64,000 bases of DNA from Shinisaurus crocodilurus (GCA_021292165.1 CM037879.1:264809921-264873920), one strand, 5' to 3'; numbered from the stretch's first letter, positions 21,039 to 32,399 are shown. Numbers and translations are program-made. The notes: generated by a model not told the origin, from the sequence alone.

Positions 21039-22430
21039 GATAATAGATCAGGTTCCTATTTAATATGGAGGTGAGGCTCACTGACGGAATAGAAATCACC
21101 ACTCCCATTTGCATAGCAGTATTTTTATGAAATGCAAACACTACTCCTATTTAACATTTGCATAGGGATAACCATAAGCTTGAAATTGCATAGATTACAC
21201 AAGTAACAGTCAGAGAAGTGACAAATGTGTTAATTGTACAAAATAAGTGACTGCATTTGAACTTACATAATTCCCCCCCCCCCCCCAATACATTATCCAG
21301 GCTTTACCAGGTAGTGAAATCATAAAGAAAAGAAGGCACTGGGTTGTTGTTTTGCGTTAGTTGCTGCCAAAAGAGAGCAGATTCAGTTTATTCTCAACTT
21401 ATCTATGGCTCTGGGAAGAGGGAAGCACAGTGGGAAAACTGTGAATTAAATATAGCCCTGTTGCCTAAAGAAAGAGTGTGCATACACAGAAACAGAGAGA
21501 AAATAACTTTGGTTCATAATTGAAATTTGAGTGCTAATTAGAGGACTAGACATGGCCCAAACCATTTAGTTTTAATTTTGTGTTTTAGTTGAATGTTGCA
21601 CTGAATATTATTACAGAGAAAAGAGGAGGTTCAGCAACAGGAGTGATATACTTCCTGTTCTTTCTATCCCTCCCTGTTAATGACCAAAGAGAGGCTCTCA
21701 CATCCTTTCTATCTGAAGTGAGATACGGATGCTCCACATGCAGGAACAGCATGTGCTTCCACCTGACTCTGTGGGAAGAGAGAAGAGCAGCATTTAGGAC
21801 TTTACAGAGAAGTCCAATGACAAGAACTGAGAGAGAACTGCATTTCCTGTTCCCCTTGTTCTCTGTCTACCTGACCTAGCATTAAGCCTCCTCCTTTCAT
21901 ATAGTTTATAGTACACAGCATTGCATGCAAACGGTTCTCCTTTTTCTCATTTACCTAATCTGACTATTGATCTGTTCCCGTCCTTGGCACCCCCATTTCT
22001 CCTTTCTGTCCTCTCTCTCTCTCTCTCTCTCTCTCTGTAGTTTTCTTCTGTTGCTGACTGCGCTTGTGGAAAGTACATGAACTTGTAACACACTCTCAGG
22101 AAGCAACTGGTACAGAAACTGTTGGGTGTTTGCTTTTATGGAGCGAAAACCAGCGACCTCAGCCAGTTAGCTAGTTTGCTGCGCATAGCAAGTGCGAGTA
22201 CTTGGCACACATTTCACTGTCAGTTTACAGGCTGTCCAACCCACTCACCCCCGGCCCTGATTGTCTCGGAACCAGATACAAGCTTTCCAGCTAAAGCCAA
22301 ATCTCAGTCCTTCCTGAACATTCTGTTGCCCATCATGGCTAGTATGCCAGGGTTACGTCACTGTTCCTGTATGACCTGTTTTCCATAGTTTTAGGTCTTG
22401 TTCAGCCTTAATCATATTTGCTGATCTGTT
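21039..22430. other. Intron with a 14-C run and (CT)n tract
   Basis: A C14 homopolymer lies at 21273-21286 and a (CT)n tract at 22011-22036. No gene is recognised. Confidence 0.5.
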
Positions 22431-22905
22431 TTGCACATAATGCTAACCCATGGTTTATTTTACCCATAGTTAACCCATGATTGGTTATCTTTTGCAGGGT
22501 TTTTCTGGCAGATGATTGAACAAACTGTGGTTTGTTTTCTCAATCCCAGGGTTATTTGTTTTCCTCTTCCTTCGCCTGCTCCCTCCCTATATAGCCAATG
22601 CCTTTGTAGCACTGTAGTGCTGCCATGTAGACCAGCTGGTGTGTTTTTTAAACTGCTCTTGCCTGCCACCTCTATAGCCTGGCAAAACAACCCATGAACA
22701 ACCCACAGTTCTGGGTTTGCACATAAACCTATGGTTTAAACAACCCAGATTTCACAACCCAATAACAAACCATACGTTCTCTTTCTGGGTTGTTTGTGGT
22801 TAACAAACCATGGTTTGTAAGCATGGCTGGGTTCGTACTTCGTACATTACGACAATCCAGAATTTAACAACCCATGGGTTAAATAAACCATGGGTTATGT
22901 GCAAG
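22431..22905. mobile_element. Inverted-repeat element with 'aacccatggtttat' arms
   Basis: The left arm (gcacataatgctaacccatgg) and right arm (ccatgggttatgtgcaagcc) are inverted. The interior repeats the aaccca/tgggtt words many times in both orientations. It is probably a long-TIR MITE. No target duplication is identified. Confidence 0.6.
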
Positions 22906-22919
22906 CCAGGTCACAGTCT

Positions 22920-23545
22920 ATATAGCAGTTTTTGAGTATTCACATGTATTATTTCAGTAATCTTCACAAGAACCCTGTAATGTAGGTTATCATTATTATC
23001 TCCATACTGTAGGTGGAAGGCTGAGAGATATTAAAAATGTAAGAAGAGCCATGCTGAATCAGATCAAGGGTCCTTCTCATCCAGTATTCTGTTCACATGG
23101 TGGCTAACCAGCTGCCTGTGGGAAACCAACAAGTAAGACATGAGTGCATAGCATCCTCCCGGTCATGTTCCCCGACTGGTGTACATAGGTGTACTGTCTC
23201 TGATGCTGGAGGTAGCATATAGCCATCAGGACTAGTAGCCACTGATAGCCTTCTCCTCCAGAAGTTTGTCCAATCCCCTTTTAAAGCCCTCCAAATTGGT
23301 GGCCATCACTACATCTTGTAGAAATGGATTCCATAGTTTAACTATGTGCTGTGTGAAGAAGTTCTTCCTTTTATTTGTCCTGAATCTCCCACCAATCAGC
23401 TTCATGGGATGACCCTGTTGGGTTCTAGAATTATGAGAGAGGGAGAAAAATTATATTGATTTGCCTATGGCCACTTAGTAGTGAGTTTGTGGGTGAAGTG
23501 AGATTTTTAGGGATGTCCTGACTCATGCACTTAGCCGCTCTAGTA
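22920..23545 (-). mobile_element. MIR-like SINE split by a CR1-like fragment
   Basis: 'aatcttcacaagaaccctgt' with 'gtaggttatcattattatct' (to about 23035) and, after a 410-bp gap, 'ttgcctatggccacttagta' (from 23457) are the reverse complement of consecutive parts of a MIR core-SINE. Confidence 0.65.
23037..23450 (-). mobile_element. CR1-like LINE 3' fragment inserted in the MIR
   Basis: It begins 'agaagagccatgctgaatcag' and runs to 'gagagagggagaaaaa'. It is a 3'-UTR-type LINE sequence in reverse and contains no intact frame. A plus-strand relative lies at 20503. Confidence 0.6.
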
Positions 23546-24278
23546 GACAAGCTCTCATTTTTCCTCACCTTTCTGTGGGCTACTTTAAAACACACACAAA
23601 AAAACTTCCGTTTCTATCCCTCTCACCCATGAGACTCTCTCTCATACTCACCAAGTGACTGGGGTATGGCTCCTATGATCCCAATCCTTAAACAAAACCT
23701 GTTCAGCCAACCAAAAAATATTTAAATGGTAACAGAAATTACTAACTGGGGTACAAATCATTGCTAGAAGGATGGGCAGAGGGTGTCACTGCTTTTGAGT
23801 CTCGTTTTTCAAAGGCAACCCTGGTGGTTTGTGACACGGGCACTAATCAGGGTAAAAATGCTGTTGAAACAGTTTGGAATTATAAGGCCCTCCATGAATT
23901 ACACTTAAATGTTCAGCGCCATGACGAGATCCTCAGGCAACCTCAGCAGGAATTGTTTTTTTTTGAAAACATTCCCTATCTCTAACACTACAGGGGGTGC
24001 ACTATACAACTGGGAATATGTAGAGGAGGACTGAGTTTCATTTGCAGATGTATTTTTAGGGAAAGCGGGGGGGGGGGCAATCAGAATCTCCACGCATTCC
24101 TCTCCACCTCCTTAACTTTCAGGTGTACATAGATGTCTAAAGAAGGGGGGGGGGAAGAAAAAAAGATTTCTCCCTCACAGGAAACTGGAAGACATTTATT
24201 TCAGGCATCTTCTGTGCATCATTTAGATGGTGAATGACAAGCCACAGACTGCCCACAATATTTTTCAAGCGGCTAGTG
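23546..24278. other. Intronic stretch without recognisable gene
   Basis: G runs occur at about 24066-24077 and 24146-24155. No gene. Confidence 0.4.
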
Positions 24279-24413
24279 CAGTGTTCTCCAACTTTGGGTC
24301 CCCAGATGTTTTTGGCCTACAACTCCCAGCATGCCCCAGCCAGCTACGCTGGCTGGGGCATGCTGGGAGTTGTAGGCCAAAAACATCTGGGGACCCAAGG
24401 TTGGAGAACACTG
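24279..24413. mobile_element. Palindromic (fold-back) hAT MITE, 135 bp
   Basis: Same family and length as 6579-6713. The arms are complementary over about 65 bp around a 5-nt centre. Flanking 8-mers ggctagtg / agctagtg match at 7 of 8. Confidence 0.95.
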
Positions 24414-24485
24414 AGCTAGTGGCATTCTTTTAGTCAGGGGTTTCTGTGAGATACTGGGTGCTTTCAGATGGAGGCCTCCTAGTGC

Positions 24486-24837
24486 CAGGGCCGGTGTCAA
24501 GAGTAGGCATGGGTGGGGCACCTGCTGAGGGCTCACACCCCAGCAGGGGCCCACTGAGCCCCTTCGAGTTGTTCACCATTGTAACCTGCTCATTCACTTG
24601 CCTCTCGCTCCGGCCCAGGCAGTGGTGGTGATGATGGGGAGGAAAAGTAGATGCCACGGCCTGCTTGCTCGCCTCTCCCTGCCTCTCAAGCAAGGAAGTG
24701 GTATCAATGATGAGGAAGAGGATGAAGAGCAAGAGCCGCCGGTGACAGTGGCAATGAGAAGGTAGCCTTGCTGAAGGGAGGGGGCCCATTGAGAGTGTCT
24801 TGTGCAAGGGGCCCTCAAAATCCCCGAGCCGCCACTG
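24486..24837. mobile_element. hAT MITE (cagggccggtgtcaag)
   Basis: The ends cagggccggtgtcaag and ccccgagccgccactg are inverted. The flanking cctagtgc / cctagcac match at 6 of 8. It shares its right half with 20680-20790. Confidence 0.75.
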
Positions 24838-24845
24838 CCTAGCAC

Positions 24846-25070
24846 TGCCAATGTGGCGTAATGGTGAGAGTGTTGGACTGGGACGCGGGAGATCCGGGTT
24901 CTGGTCCCCGCTCGGCCATGAAACTCACTGGGTGACTTTGGCCAGTCACTGACTCTCAGCCTAACCTACCTCACAAGGCTGGATAAAATGGAGAGGAGGA
25001 GGATTATGTAAGCTGCCTTGGGTTCCTTGCAGGAAAAAAGGCAGGGTATAAATATAATAAATCAATAAAT
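24846..25070 (+). mobile_element. SINE family A, full length
   Basis: A box tggcgtaatgg, B box gggttctggtcccc, and body with a short deletion in 'cacagggttgttgtgagg'. The tail is ggtataaatataataaat. Confidence 0.9.
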
Positions 25071-25254
25071 CAAAAGACATTGTGTAGCTAGTCCACCTTT
25101 TTTTCCCTGTCACACATTTTTCTTGGAAAGAAAAGAAGATGGAACTAGCATTGGGTCAAAAGCCTTGTCTAGAAGCTCTCCATGTCTCCAAACCCAGCAT
25201 CCTAGGTAATTGCATTGTTGTGGCAGTTTACTGGGAAATTCAATAGGGTTCCCT

Positions 25255-25420
25255 CAGAATGGGGAAGGGTCAGAGCACGTGTTTTGTACGCAGATGGTCT
25301 CGGGGTCAGCCCCTGGCGTCTCCAGGCAGGTCTGGGAAAGACCCCTGTCCAAAGCCCTAGAGAGCCACTGCTAGGCATGTCTGAGTTCTGTGGGCCAGTG
25401 GTCTCGTTCAGTAACATGTC
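25255..25420 (+). mobile_element. SINE family B, diverged copy
   Basis: 'gcacgtgttttgtacgcaga', 'ctggcgtctccaggcaggtc' and 'cagtggtctcgttcagtaac' align to the family B head, body and end. Confidence 0.6.
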
Positions 25421-25464
25421 TCCCCTTATCCTCTTTCATTTCTTACATTTATCTTGCAGCTCTC

Positions 25465-25663
25465 GACCAATGCATTGTGCAGTTATCCCCTCTTCCTTAA
25501 CGGATTTTTTTCTGGTAAGAAAAAAAAAAACCCCTGGAAGAAGTAGTGGAAAAACACGGGAGGGCTACAAATGGAAGACGATGTTGTCTGATCCCCCCGT
25601 AAAATTCCATCAATGAGGCAGGCCATGAATGAGGCAAAACCTTGTCTAGAAGCACCCACTGTG
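25465..25663 (+). repeat. Unclassified ~200-bp segment, paralogue of 59711-59910
   Basis: It shares an ordered series of blocks with 59711-59910: 'accaat', 'attgtgcag', 'ctggtaagaaaaaaa', 'gagggctacaaatggaag', 'gtaaaattcc', 'gaagcac'. The sequence is non-repetitive within itself and lacks obvious termini. It could be an old repeat family or duplicated conserved non-coding DNA. Confidence 0.7.
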
Positions 25664-26261
25664 AAAAGTTTAATTGCCTGGATAATGTACAGCGTGGCCT
25701 CGCTTTCCTGCCGTCCATTTGCCCCAATTTATAAATCACCAGTCAGAGGTACAAATGAAGAGGAAACACTGCAGCGGCTTTCTGTTTCCTTGTTTTGCCA
25801 CCAGCTACAATGCCTTTTTCTTTTACATTGTGTGAGGTGACGACTGTCAAGCCCTCTTTTCCTGGATTTCATACGGACTACATCACAGCAGGTGTGTAAA
25901 ACATGTTTGCATGAAGAAAAGGAGTCTTGAAACTGGGCAAAGTGCTTACAAAATTAATATTTAGCTGAGGTTGGGATGGGATGGGAGAAATTCACAGATG
26001 GTACCCAGAAAATCCCTCCAAGCAGTCTCACTGAAGGGGCTGATAATTCAGTGTTTCCCATCTTTTCTCTATCTGGGTGTCTCTCTGTCTGCAGCAGCTA
26101 CCAGGCATGCAGAAATCCAACTGGAGCAACTTTTCCCAACAAGCTTTAACACTTCAGTGTTTCCCTATCATGCAGTTAACAGAATGAAGACATTGCTAGA
26201 AAAAAGGCAGAATCCAGGGTGAATGGAATTCAGCATGGTTTATGCAGGGTGGTTTATATTA
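25664..26261. other. Intronic stretch without recognisable gene
   Basis: Unique-looking sequence with no gene. Confidence 0.4.
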
Positions 26262-26600
26262 TTATTATTTTATTTTATTTTATTTTATTTACAGTATTTG
26301 TTTACTGCTCCACATCAAGCAGATTCCAGAGCGGTGAACAATAAAAAGAATAAAAGATAGAAGAACCAAAAACAATACATTGAAAACAAACTAAAATTAC
26401 ACTGGTGGTTGAAGAGCAGAGGAGGCTTCCTGGAACAAGGTCTTCAGCAGATGCCGAAAACAGCACAATGTCGGAGCCTGCCTGACCTCCAGAGGCAGGG
26501 AGTTCCACAGAAATGGAGCCGCCACACTGAAGGCTCTTCTCCTGGTGGACTCCAATTGGGCCAAAGGTCCATGAGGAACCACCAGGAGCATGCCAGCTGA
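26262..26600 (-). mobile_element. L2-type LINE 3' end
   Basis: The reverse strand encodes a remnant of the ORF C-terminus (RRRAFSVAAPFLWNSLPLEV, then FRHLLKTLFQEA) followed by an AT-rich 3' end. It matches residues 902-940 of the intact LINE at 54578-57418. A (tttta)n tract forms the boundary at 26266-26290. Confidence 0.8.
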
Positions 26601-26735
26601 TGACCTCAGCGACCGGGCAGGTTGGGTGTTTGTTTTTCCCAAACAAACCACCCTGAGAACCCATGGCTTGTTCTAGGGTTGTTGATACCATGGTGGCTTG
26701 TTGTGTCATACGAACCCAGCAGAGCGATTTTATCG
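26601..26735. mobile_element. MITE fragment of the 'ctgggttc...gaacccag' group
   Basis: The words 'aacaaaccaccctgagaacc', 'ccatggtggcttgttgtgtc' and 'acgaacccagcag' recur in the inverted-repeat element at 42168 and at 51418, 53148 and 61144. Confidence 0.55.
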
Positions 26736-27694
26736 TGGGTTGCCAGGAACAGCTAGAGAGCTGCCCAGCCAGGGTGGCAAACCCCCTTGCCATTCCTCAC
26801 GATCTCTCTTGTGCCGCTGCCATCCTCCCTCATCCCTTCTCAGTGCCTCTGCCCCATGCCACTAAAAAAACTTTATGTTCTTAAGTTACACCGTGCCCCT
26901 GTGAATGGCTGAAGCAAGGCATTGGCGGCAGGCCCGTGCTAAAACTGCATGAATGCAGAGTTCTGTGCGCACCATTCACACTCCCACATAGTCCCTTTGT
27001 CTCATGGTGAATGGCAGTTCACCATCAGAATAGCTATCGAACCTGGAAGGGACATTTAGAGAGGTCCTGAATTATTCCCCATATTATTTTTGTGCTGGAA
27101 AAATAGAACCCAGTGGACTCAAGGCCTTTGCTATTGACCTTGTCATCTACACACATATCTCTCTGGAAAATGTGATCTGCTGTTCATTTCCCCCTGCTTA
27201 GCTCCTTTGTGTTAGTCTCTTTCAAATGTTTTGAACTCAGAGATCCAATTCTATTTATTTTCTCCATTACTTGGTGACATTCGTCAGTGTACAAACTTTA
27301 ATCAGAATGGGCCTTTCTTTGCTAACTCTAGAGTGGGGCTTAGCTAAAACATAATCTGCTAAATCAAGTTGAAGGATAGTATATTACTGTAAACTATTAA
27401 GGAAAAGGTCTGGTAGAGCCAGCATGAAAAAATGCTAAGAAAAGAGGTGCTGGGAAACCAGATGGCCTGCCCAGCCCCTTAGTATCAAATGTGTGGCATG
27501 TACATGGTCTCCTTAGAAGCAGTGCTTGACGTGGGGTGGGACGGGATGCCTTACCACTTCTTGTCAGGTGGACCTAAACCCATCCTGCTTCTTTTCAATG
27601 GATGTAATACCATTGCAGGATGCTACACAGAACAGGACGACGCCTTTATAGTGAAAAGTGACTTGACCCAGGCCAGAGCTGTTTGTGGAGCTGG
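26736..27694. other. Intronic stretch without recognisable gene
   Basis: No gene or named repeat is recognised. Confidence 0.4.
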
Positions 27695-27977
27695 GAAAGG
27701 CAGCCCCTACCATTAGGCAAAGTGACGTGGTCATCTCAGGCGGCAGATACTGGGAGGTGGCAGCAAGGTGTCGGGAGGAGAGAGCTGGGTGCTACGTGGC
27801 CAGCCCTGCAGTTCCTAAGCTAGCCTGCTGCCTTCAGGTGTGGTGGAGGATGCTGTCCTATTTCCAGTGTTGAAGAAAGATCCAGTTGCCTGTCCAGTCA
27901 GCTTTTGTACATGGAATGGGAAGGGGGCACCATCTTGGTCTTCGCCTCAGGCAGCAAAATGTCTTGGGCTAGCCCTG
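27695..27977 (+). mobile_element. CAGGGCC-type hAT MITE, diverged
   Basis: 'ctaccattaggcaaagtgac', 'gttcctaagctagcctgctg', 'cttttgtacatggaatggg' and 'aaatgtcttgggctagccctg' are colinear with 8424-8825, with an internal deletion of the duplicated block. Confidence 0.8.
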
Positions 27978-28347
27978 GAGGCAGGTACTTGCAGAGGCAG
28001 CTTCCTCCTGCTCCAGCAACTGAAGCACCAATCCCAGCAGAGCCTCTGCTGGCCTTTGTCCTTGGAGGGAAAGGAAGCTGTCTATCCATGTGCCCGTCCG
28101 CCCCTGCAGTGCCTACCTGCTGCCTCTTGTCAGTTCCAGAAATAGTTCACACCTGTGCAAGGATAGAAGATGGAAATTGGCACCATAGGCGCAAATAGTT
28201 TACACCGGATATTCTCAAGCTGTGCTACATGGACCACTGGTGATCTGCAGGTTCCGTTCAGGTGGACTGCAGAAAGGTTGTGGAACAGTAAAGGATATCT
28301 GTATTTGGCCCTGCACGCGATTCATTTTTATAAGTTTTATCTTATTT

Positions 28348-28633
28348 ATTTATTTATCTTTTAAAATTCTGATGCACCCTTCATCCTGGTTCCGGGGCTC
28401 TGTACAGTAATAAAAGCACAATATAATAAAAACAATACATCAACCAAAAGGCAACAAGATCAGAAACATACCAAACAGAACAGAACCAGCAAACCAATTT
28501 AAAATGTCTGGGTAAATAAAAATGTTTTGACTTGTCACCGAAAAGTTTGTAGTGCTGGCACCAGTCAAACTTCCTCAGAAAGGGTATTCCAAAGTCAGGG
28601 CACCACCACAGAAAATATCCTGTCCTTTGTGCA
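28348..28633 (-). mobile_element. Old L2-like LINE 3' end, part 1 (interrupted by Tc1)
   Basis: Reverse-strand LINE 3' sequence with 'ttcctcagaaagggtattcc'. The sequence continues after the Tc1 element at 31668. Both parts read as one element once the Tc1 insertion is recognised. Confidence 0.65.
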
Positions 28634-28851
28634 TACAGTGCCTTGCAGAAGTATTCACCCCCTTTGACTTTCCCACATTTTGTTGGGTTACAACCTGGAA
28701 TTGAAATGGATTCAATTGGCATTGTTTCCACTTGATGTACACAAGATACTCAGCACTGTGAAGGTACAAAATATTTTTGTTGTGGCACAAAAGTTAAGTA
28801 AACAAAAACAAATGGGCACTTGTTGGTTATGTAAGTATTCACCCCCCTGAG

Positions 28852-29873
28852 TCAATACTTTGTAGAAGCACCTTTGGCTGCAATTATGGCTGTGGGTCTT
28901 CTTGGGTAAGTAGTCTCTATCAGCTTTGCACATCTGGCTCCTGCAATGTTTTCCCATTCCTCCTGGCAGAATTGCTCCAGCTCTGTCAGGTTGGATGGAG
29001 ACTGCTGGTGAACAGCAGCTTTCAAGTCTTGCCACAGATTCTCAATCGGATTGAGGTCTGGGCTTTGACTGGGCCATTCTAAGGTGTCCAGGTTCTTGTT
29101 TTTAAACCACTCCAGTGTTACTTTGGCTGTGCGGTTAGGGTCATTGTCTTGCTGGAAGGTGAACCTTCGCCCCAGTCCCAGGTCTCTTGCAGATTGAAAC
29201 AGGTTTCCCCCTAGAATAGCCCTGTATTTGGCTCCATCCATCTTGCCCTCAATCCTCACCAGTTTCCCAGTCCCTGCCAAGGAAAAGCATCCTCACAACA
29301 TGATGCTGCCACCACTATGCTTCACCATGGGGATGATGTTCTCAGGGCAATTTGCACTATTGGTTTTGCGCCATACGTAGTGTTTTGTGACAAGGCCAAA
29401 AAGTTCAATTTTGGTCTCATCAGATCAGAGGGACCTTTCCCCACATATTTGCTGTGTCTCCCACATGCCTTTTCCAAACTCCAAATAGGCTTTGATATGG
29501 GTTTGTCTCAGCAATGGCTTTCTTCTTGCCACTGTTCCATAAATCCCAGCTTTGTGGAGCATCCGGGTGATAGTTGTCCCATGGTCGGTTTCTCCCATCT
29601 CAGCTACAGATCTCTCCAGCTCCTCAGAGTTACCATTGGCCTCTTGGTTGCCTCTCTGACTAATGCCCTCCTTACCCAGTCAATGAGTTTTGGTGGACGG
29701 CCTTCTCCAGGCAGATTCGCGGTTAAGCTGCCTTCTTTCCATTTTGTAATAATGGATTTAACGGTGCTCTGGGGGATGTTCATAGTATGGGATATTTTTT
29801 TATAACCCAATCCTGATGGATGCTTCTGCACAACTTTATCCCACAGTTGTTTTGATAGCTCCTTGGTCTTCAT
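28852..29873 (-). pseudogene. Tc1-like transposase pseudogene
   Basis: The N-terminal piece (29604-29873) has a paired-like helix-turn-helix: MKTKELSKQL, then KKISHTMNIPQSTVKSIITK and the GRPPKL linker. The C-terminal piece (28852-29280) keeps the second catalytic Asp in FQQDND and the Glu in NPIENLW, with 34 residues between, the DD34E signature of Tc1. The roughly 320 bp between the two pieces is not open in one frame, so the first catalytic Asp region is lost to frameshifts and stops. The product would be non-functional. A 162-codon frame on the opposite strand (29317-29805) is a shadow of this region. Confidence 0.9.
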
Positions 29874-30239
29874 GATGCAGTTTGTTTAGATATCTTCTGC
29901 AACAAACTTGGGGGCCTTCCAGAAACAGGTGTATTTAATCTGAGATCATGTGGCACTGGAACTGCACAGAGGTGTATTCCATTCAACTACAGTACTTAGT
30001 ATGTGACTTCTGCAGGCAGTGGGTTGCACTAGAGCAGTGATGGCGAACCTATGGCACGCGTGCCACAGCTGGCACTTGGGGACCGCTGTGCTGGCACATG
30101 AGCCATAGGTCGCTTTAACAGAGATCGAGAGCAGGGGGTGGGGGCAAAGCGGCCGCTCCTGGCCAGTCTCTCCTGAGTGAGGACGCGCCGCTGCGGGCGG
30201 GGAAGCCATGCCGCGCCGGCCGGGCCAACTCCAGTGCCC

Positions 30240-30835
30240 AGCCAGCAGAGAAGAGGGGCCTCTGTAGCCCCTTCCTAATTAGCGCGTGGACGCGCCGCCG
30301 CCAGCCTGGGCCCGGGCGGGGAAGCCCCGGCGCTCCAGAAGCAGCGCCGGCCGGGCCAACTCCCATGCCCAGCCGGCGGAGAAGAGGGGCCTCTGTAGCC
30401 CCTTCCTAATCCAGCGCGAGGACGCGCCGCCGCCGCCAGCCTGGGCCTGGGTCCGGGCGGGGAAGCCCCGCCGCCTCGCCCGGGGCTCCTGAAGCAGCGC
30501 TGGCTGGGCAAACTCTTGTGCCCGGCCGGCGAAGAAGAGGGGCCTCTGTAGCCCCTTCCTTAACCTGGCGCGACGACGCGCCACCGCCAGCCTGGGCCTG
30601 GGCGGGGAAGCCCCGCTGCCCCGCCCGGCGCTCCTGAAGCAGCGCCGGCTGGGCCAACTCCTGTGCCTGGCCGGCGAAGAAGAGGGGCCTCTGTAGCCCC
30701 TTCCTAATCCGGCGCGAGGACGCGCTGCCGCCAGCCTGGGCCTGGGCCTGGGCCCGGGCGGGGAAGCCCCGCCGCCCCACCGCCCCGCCTGGCGCTCCTG
30801 AAGCAGCGCCAGCCGGGCCAACCACCTAATTAAGC
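30240..30835. repeat. GC-rich minisatellite, ~130-150-bp units
   Basis: The word gaagaggggcctctgtagcc recurs near 30250, 30381, 30531 and 30676. Between copies lie 'gcgcgaggacgcgcc', 'gggcggggaagcccc' and 'gcgctcctgaagcagcgcc'. The unit length varies by indels. Long overlapping reverse-strand frames (up to 180 codons, Arg/Ala/Pro-rich) come from this repeat and are not genes. Confidence 0.88.
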
Positions 30836-30837
30836 CT

Positions 30838-30945
30838 AACCTACCTAATTAAGCCTAACCTACCTCACAGGGTTGTTGTGAGGATAAAATGGAGAGGAGG
30901 AGGAGGAGGATTATGTAAGCCGCCTTGGGTTCCTTGCAGGTGCTT
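30838..30945 (+). mobile_element. SINE family A fragment inside the hAT element
   Basis: 'cctacctcacagggttgttg' to 'gccttgggttccttgcagg'. The 5' part is replaced by a short duplication of 'cctaattaagcctaacctac' and the tail is missing. Confidence 0.8.
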
Positions 30946-31667
30946 TACAAAAAATGTGCTTCAGTGATTATTTAAAAAGTTTATCTAAATTACCTTCAGG
31001 CAATGTCCTAAGCATGAAGGTAATTTAGATAAGGATAAGGGGATTCTCAACTTGTAATAAGATTATATGCCAGACTGAAATTGTATGCGGCAAGCTTTAC
31101 TCTGATGCTTCTACAGGTGTTGAAAAGGTGTTTTACAGTTAGTAAAAGTCAACCTGTACAATGTAGTACTATTTTAAAAAATTGAGTTGATGTTTTTTTC
31201 AATAAAAAGCTGTTTGTTTCATTGAAAGCCCTGTTATTGTGTTTTTCTTTTAAGACAAAAGATGTTAATTAGTTTGGACAACTGTATGAGTTGTTTTTAC
31301 TAAACTAAAACCCCGACATTCAGGTTTAATTGCAGTGTTGGCACTTTGAAATAAGTAAGTTGGTTTTGTGTTGTGGTTTGGGCACTCGGGCTCAAAAAGG
31401 TTCGCCATCACTGCACTAGAGCTTATTTAGGCATGTCACATTGTCATAGCACAGGGGGTGAATACTTCTGCAACCAACAAGTGCCAGTGTGTTTTTGTTT
31501 ACTTAACTTTTGTGACACAATCAAAATATTTTGCACCTTCACAGTGTTGAGTATCTTGTGTACATCAAGTGATAACAATGCCAATTAAATCCATTTCAAT
31601 TCTGGGTTGTAGCACAACAAAATGTGGAAAAGTCAAAAGGGGGTGAATACTTCTTCAAGGCACTGTA

Positions 31668-31985
31668 TATAAAGGACCTTACCAAGTAATGGTACTCAGA
31701 GAAGGGTCTCATCTACAGATCTTAATACATGGGCAGGACGGTATGGGAAGAAGTGTTTCTTGAGGCATTTGGTTTCCAAACCATTTAGGGCTTTATAGGT
31801 AAGGACCACCACCTTGCATCAGAAGCGAATAGGCAGCCAATGTAATTCTTTATGTATTGGCGTAAAATGGCTCCACCTAGTTAAGGTGGTCAGAATTCTG
31901 GTCGCTGAGTTATGAACTAATTAAAGCTTCTGAGTCACCTTCCAAGGCATCCCCGTATTTAGTGCATTACAGTTTGATTCTGGAT
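31668..31985 (-). mobile_element. Old L2-like LINE 3' end, part 2
   Basis: It contains reverse-strand words of the LINE C-terminus ('tttagggctttataggtaag', 'aggcagccaatgtaattc', 'ttccaaggcatccccgtatt'), which align with the same region of 18709-19135 and 54578-57418. Confidence 0.7.
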
Positions 31986-32284
31986 GTGCGTAACACCTAT
32001 TGGTGTGTGCGCAGGCCTGTACCCCACCACGCATCTTGATTTGTGAATTGACCGATCTCAAGCCTGCATACAAATCATGCCCTTTGACCCAAGAGTCTTT
32101 CTCCTCGATTCCAGATATCTGGAAGATGTGGGAGTAGATGTACTTACTCATCGGAAAGGGAAATGCAGCCTGCAAGTGTTTAGTAATACTGCCTATGTTG
32201 CTATTTTTCCACATGTACCTGACATTCAAAAATATGTGTTGGAGCAGAGCCCTGGCACACCACAATTCCTATTAAGCCCTGGAC

Positions 32285-32399
32285 CAGCTTTTCCCAGCCT
32301 GGAGCCCTCCAGATGTTTTGGACTACAATTCCCAACTGGCTGGGGGTGATGTGAGTTGAAGTCCAAAACATCTGGAGGACACCAGGTTGGGGAAGTCTG
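32285..32399. mobile_element. Short hAT MITE (cagcttttcccagcctgg)
   Basis: The arms 'ccctccagatgttttggact' and 'agtccaaaacatctggagga' are inverted. The flanking ccctggac / ccctagac match at 7 of 8. Confidence 0.88.

Larger units (their letters stand above)
30035..31413 (+). mobile_element. hAT element (CAGTGATGGCGAACC) nested in Tc1
   Basis: The termini cagtgatggcgaacctatgg and ggttcgccatcactg are exact inverted repeats over 15 bp. They are flanked by a perfect 8-bp duplication cactagag (30027-30034, 31414-31421) of Tc1 sequence. No transposase remains. The interior holds a GC-rich minisatellite and a SINE fragment. The right-hand ~400 bp matches the reverse complement of the copy at 40318-41236. 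Confidence 0.95.
28636..31665 (-). mobile_element. Tc1/mariner-type transposon, degenerate and interrupted
   Basis: The ends cagtgccttgcagaagtatt and cttcttcaaggcactg are inverted and flanked by TA (28634-28635, 31666-31667). The terminal repeats are long, about 200 bp, with 'gaagtattcacccccttt'-type words at the outer and inner edges. Without the hAT insertion at 30035-31413 it is about 1.64 kb, the usual length for Tc1-like elements. The long subterminal repeats and wording are those of fish/frog Tc1-like elements as I remember them, which would suggest horizontal transfer. It inserted into an older L2 fragment. Confidence 0.93.

Noticed and set aside
29317..29805. 162-codon plus-strand frame
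   Set aside because: Antisense shadow of the Tc1 transposase pseudogene.
30279..30821. 180-codon Arg/Ala/Pro-rich reverse frame and overlapping frames
   Set aside because: Produced by the GC-rich minisatellite inside the hAT element; the amino-acid pattern repeats with the DNA unit in several frames.
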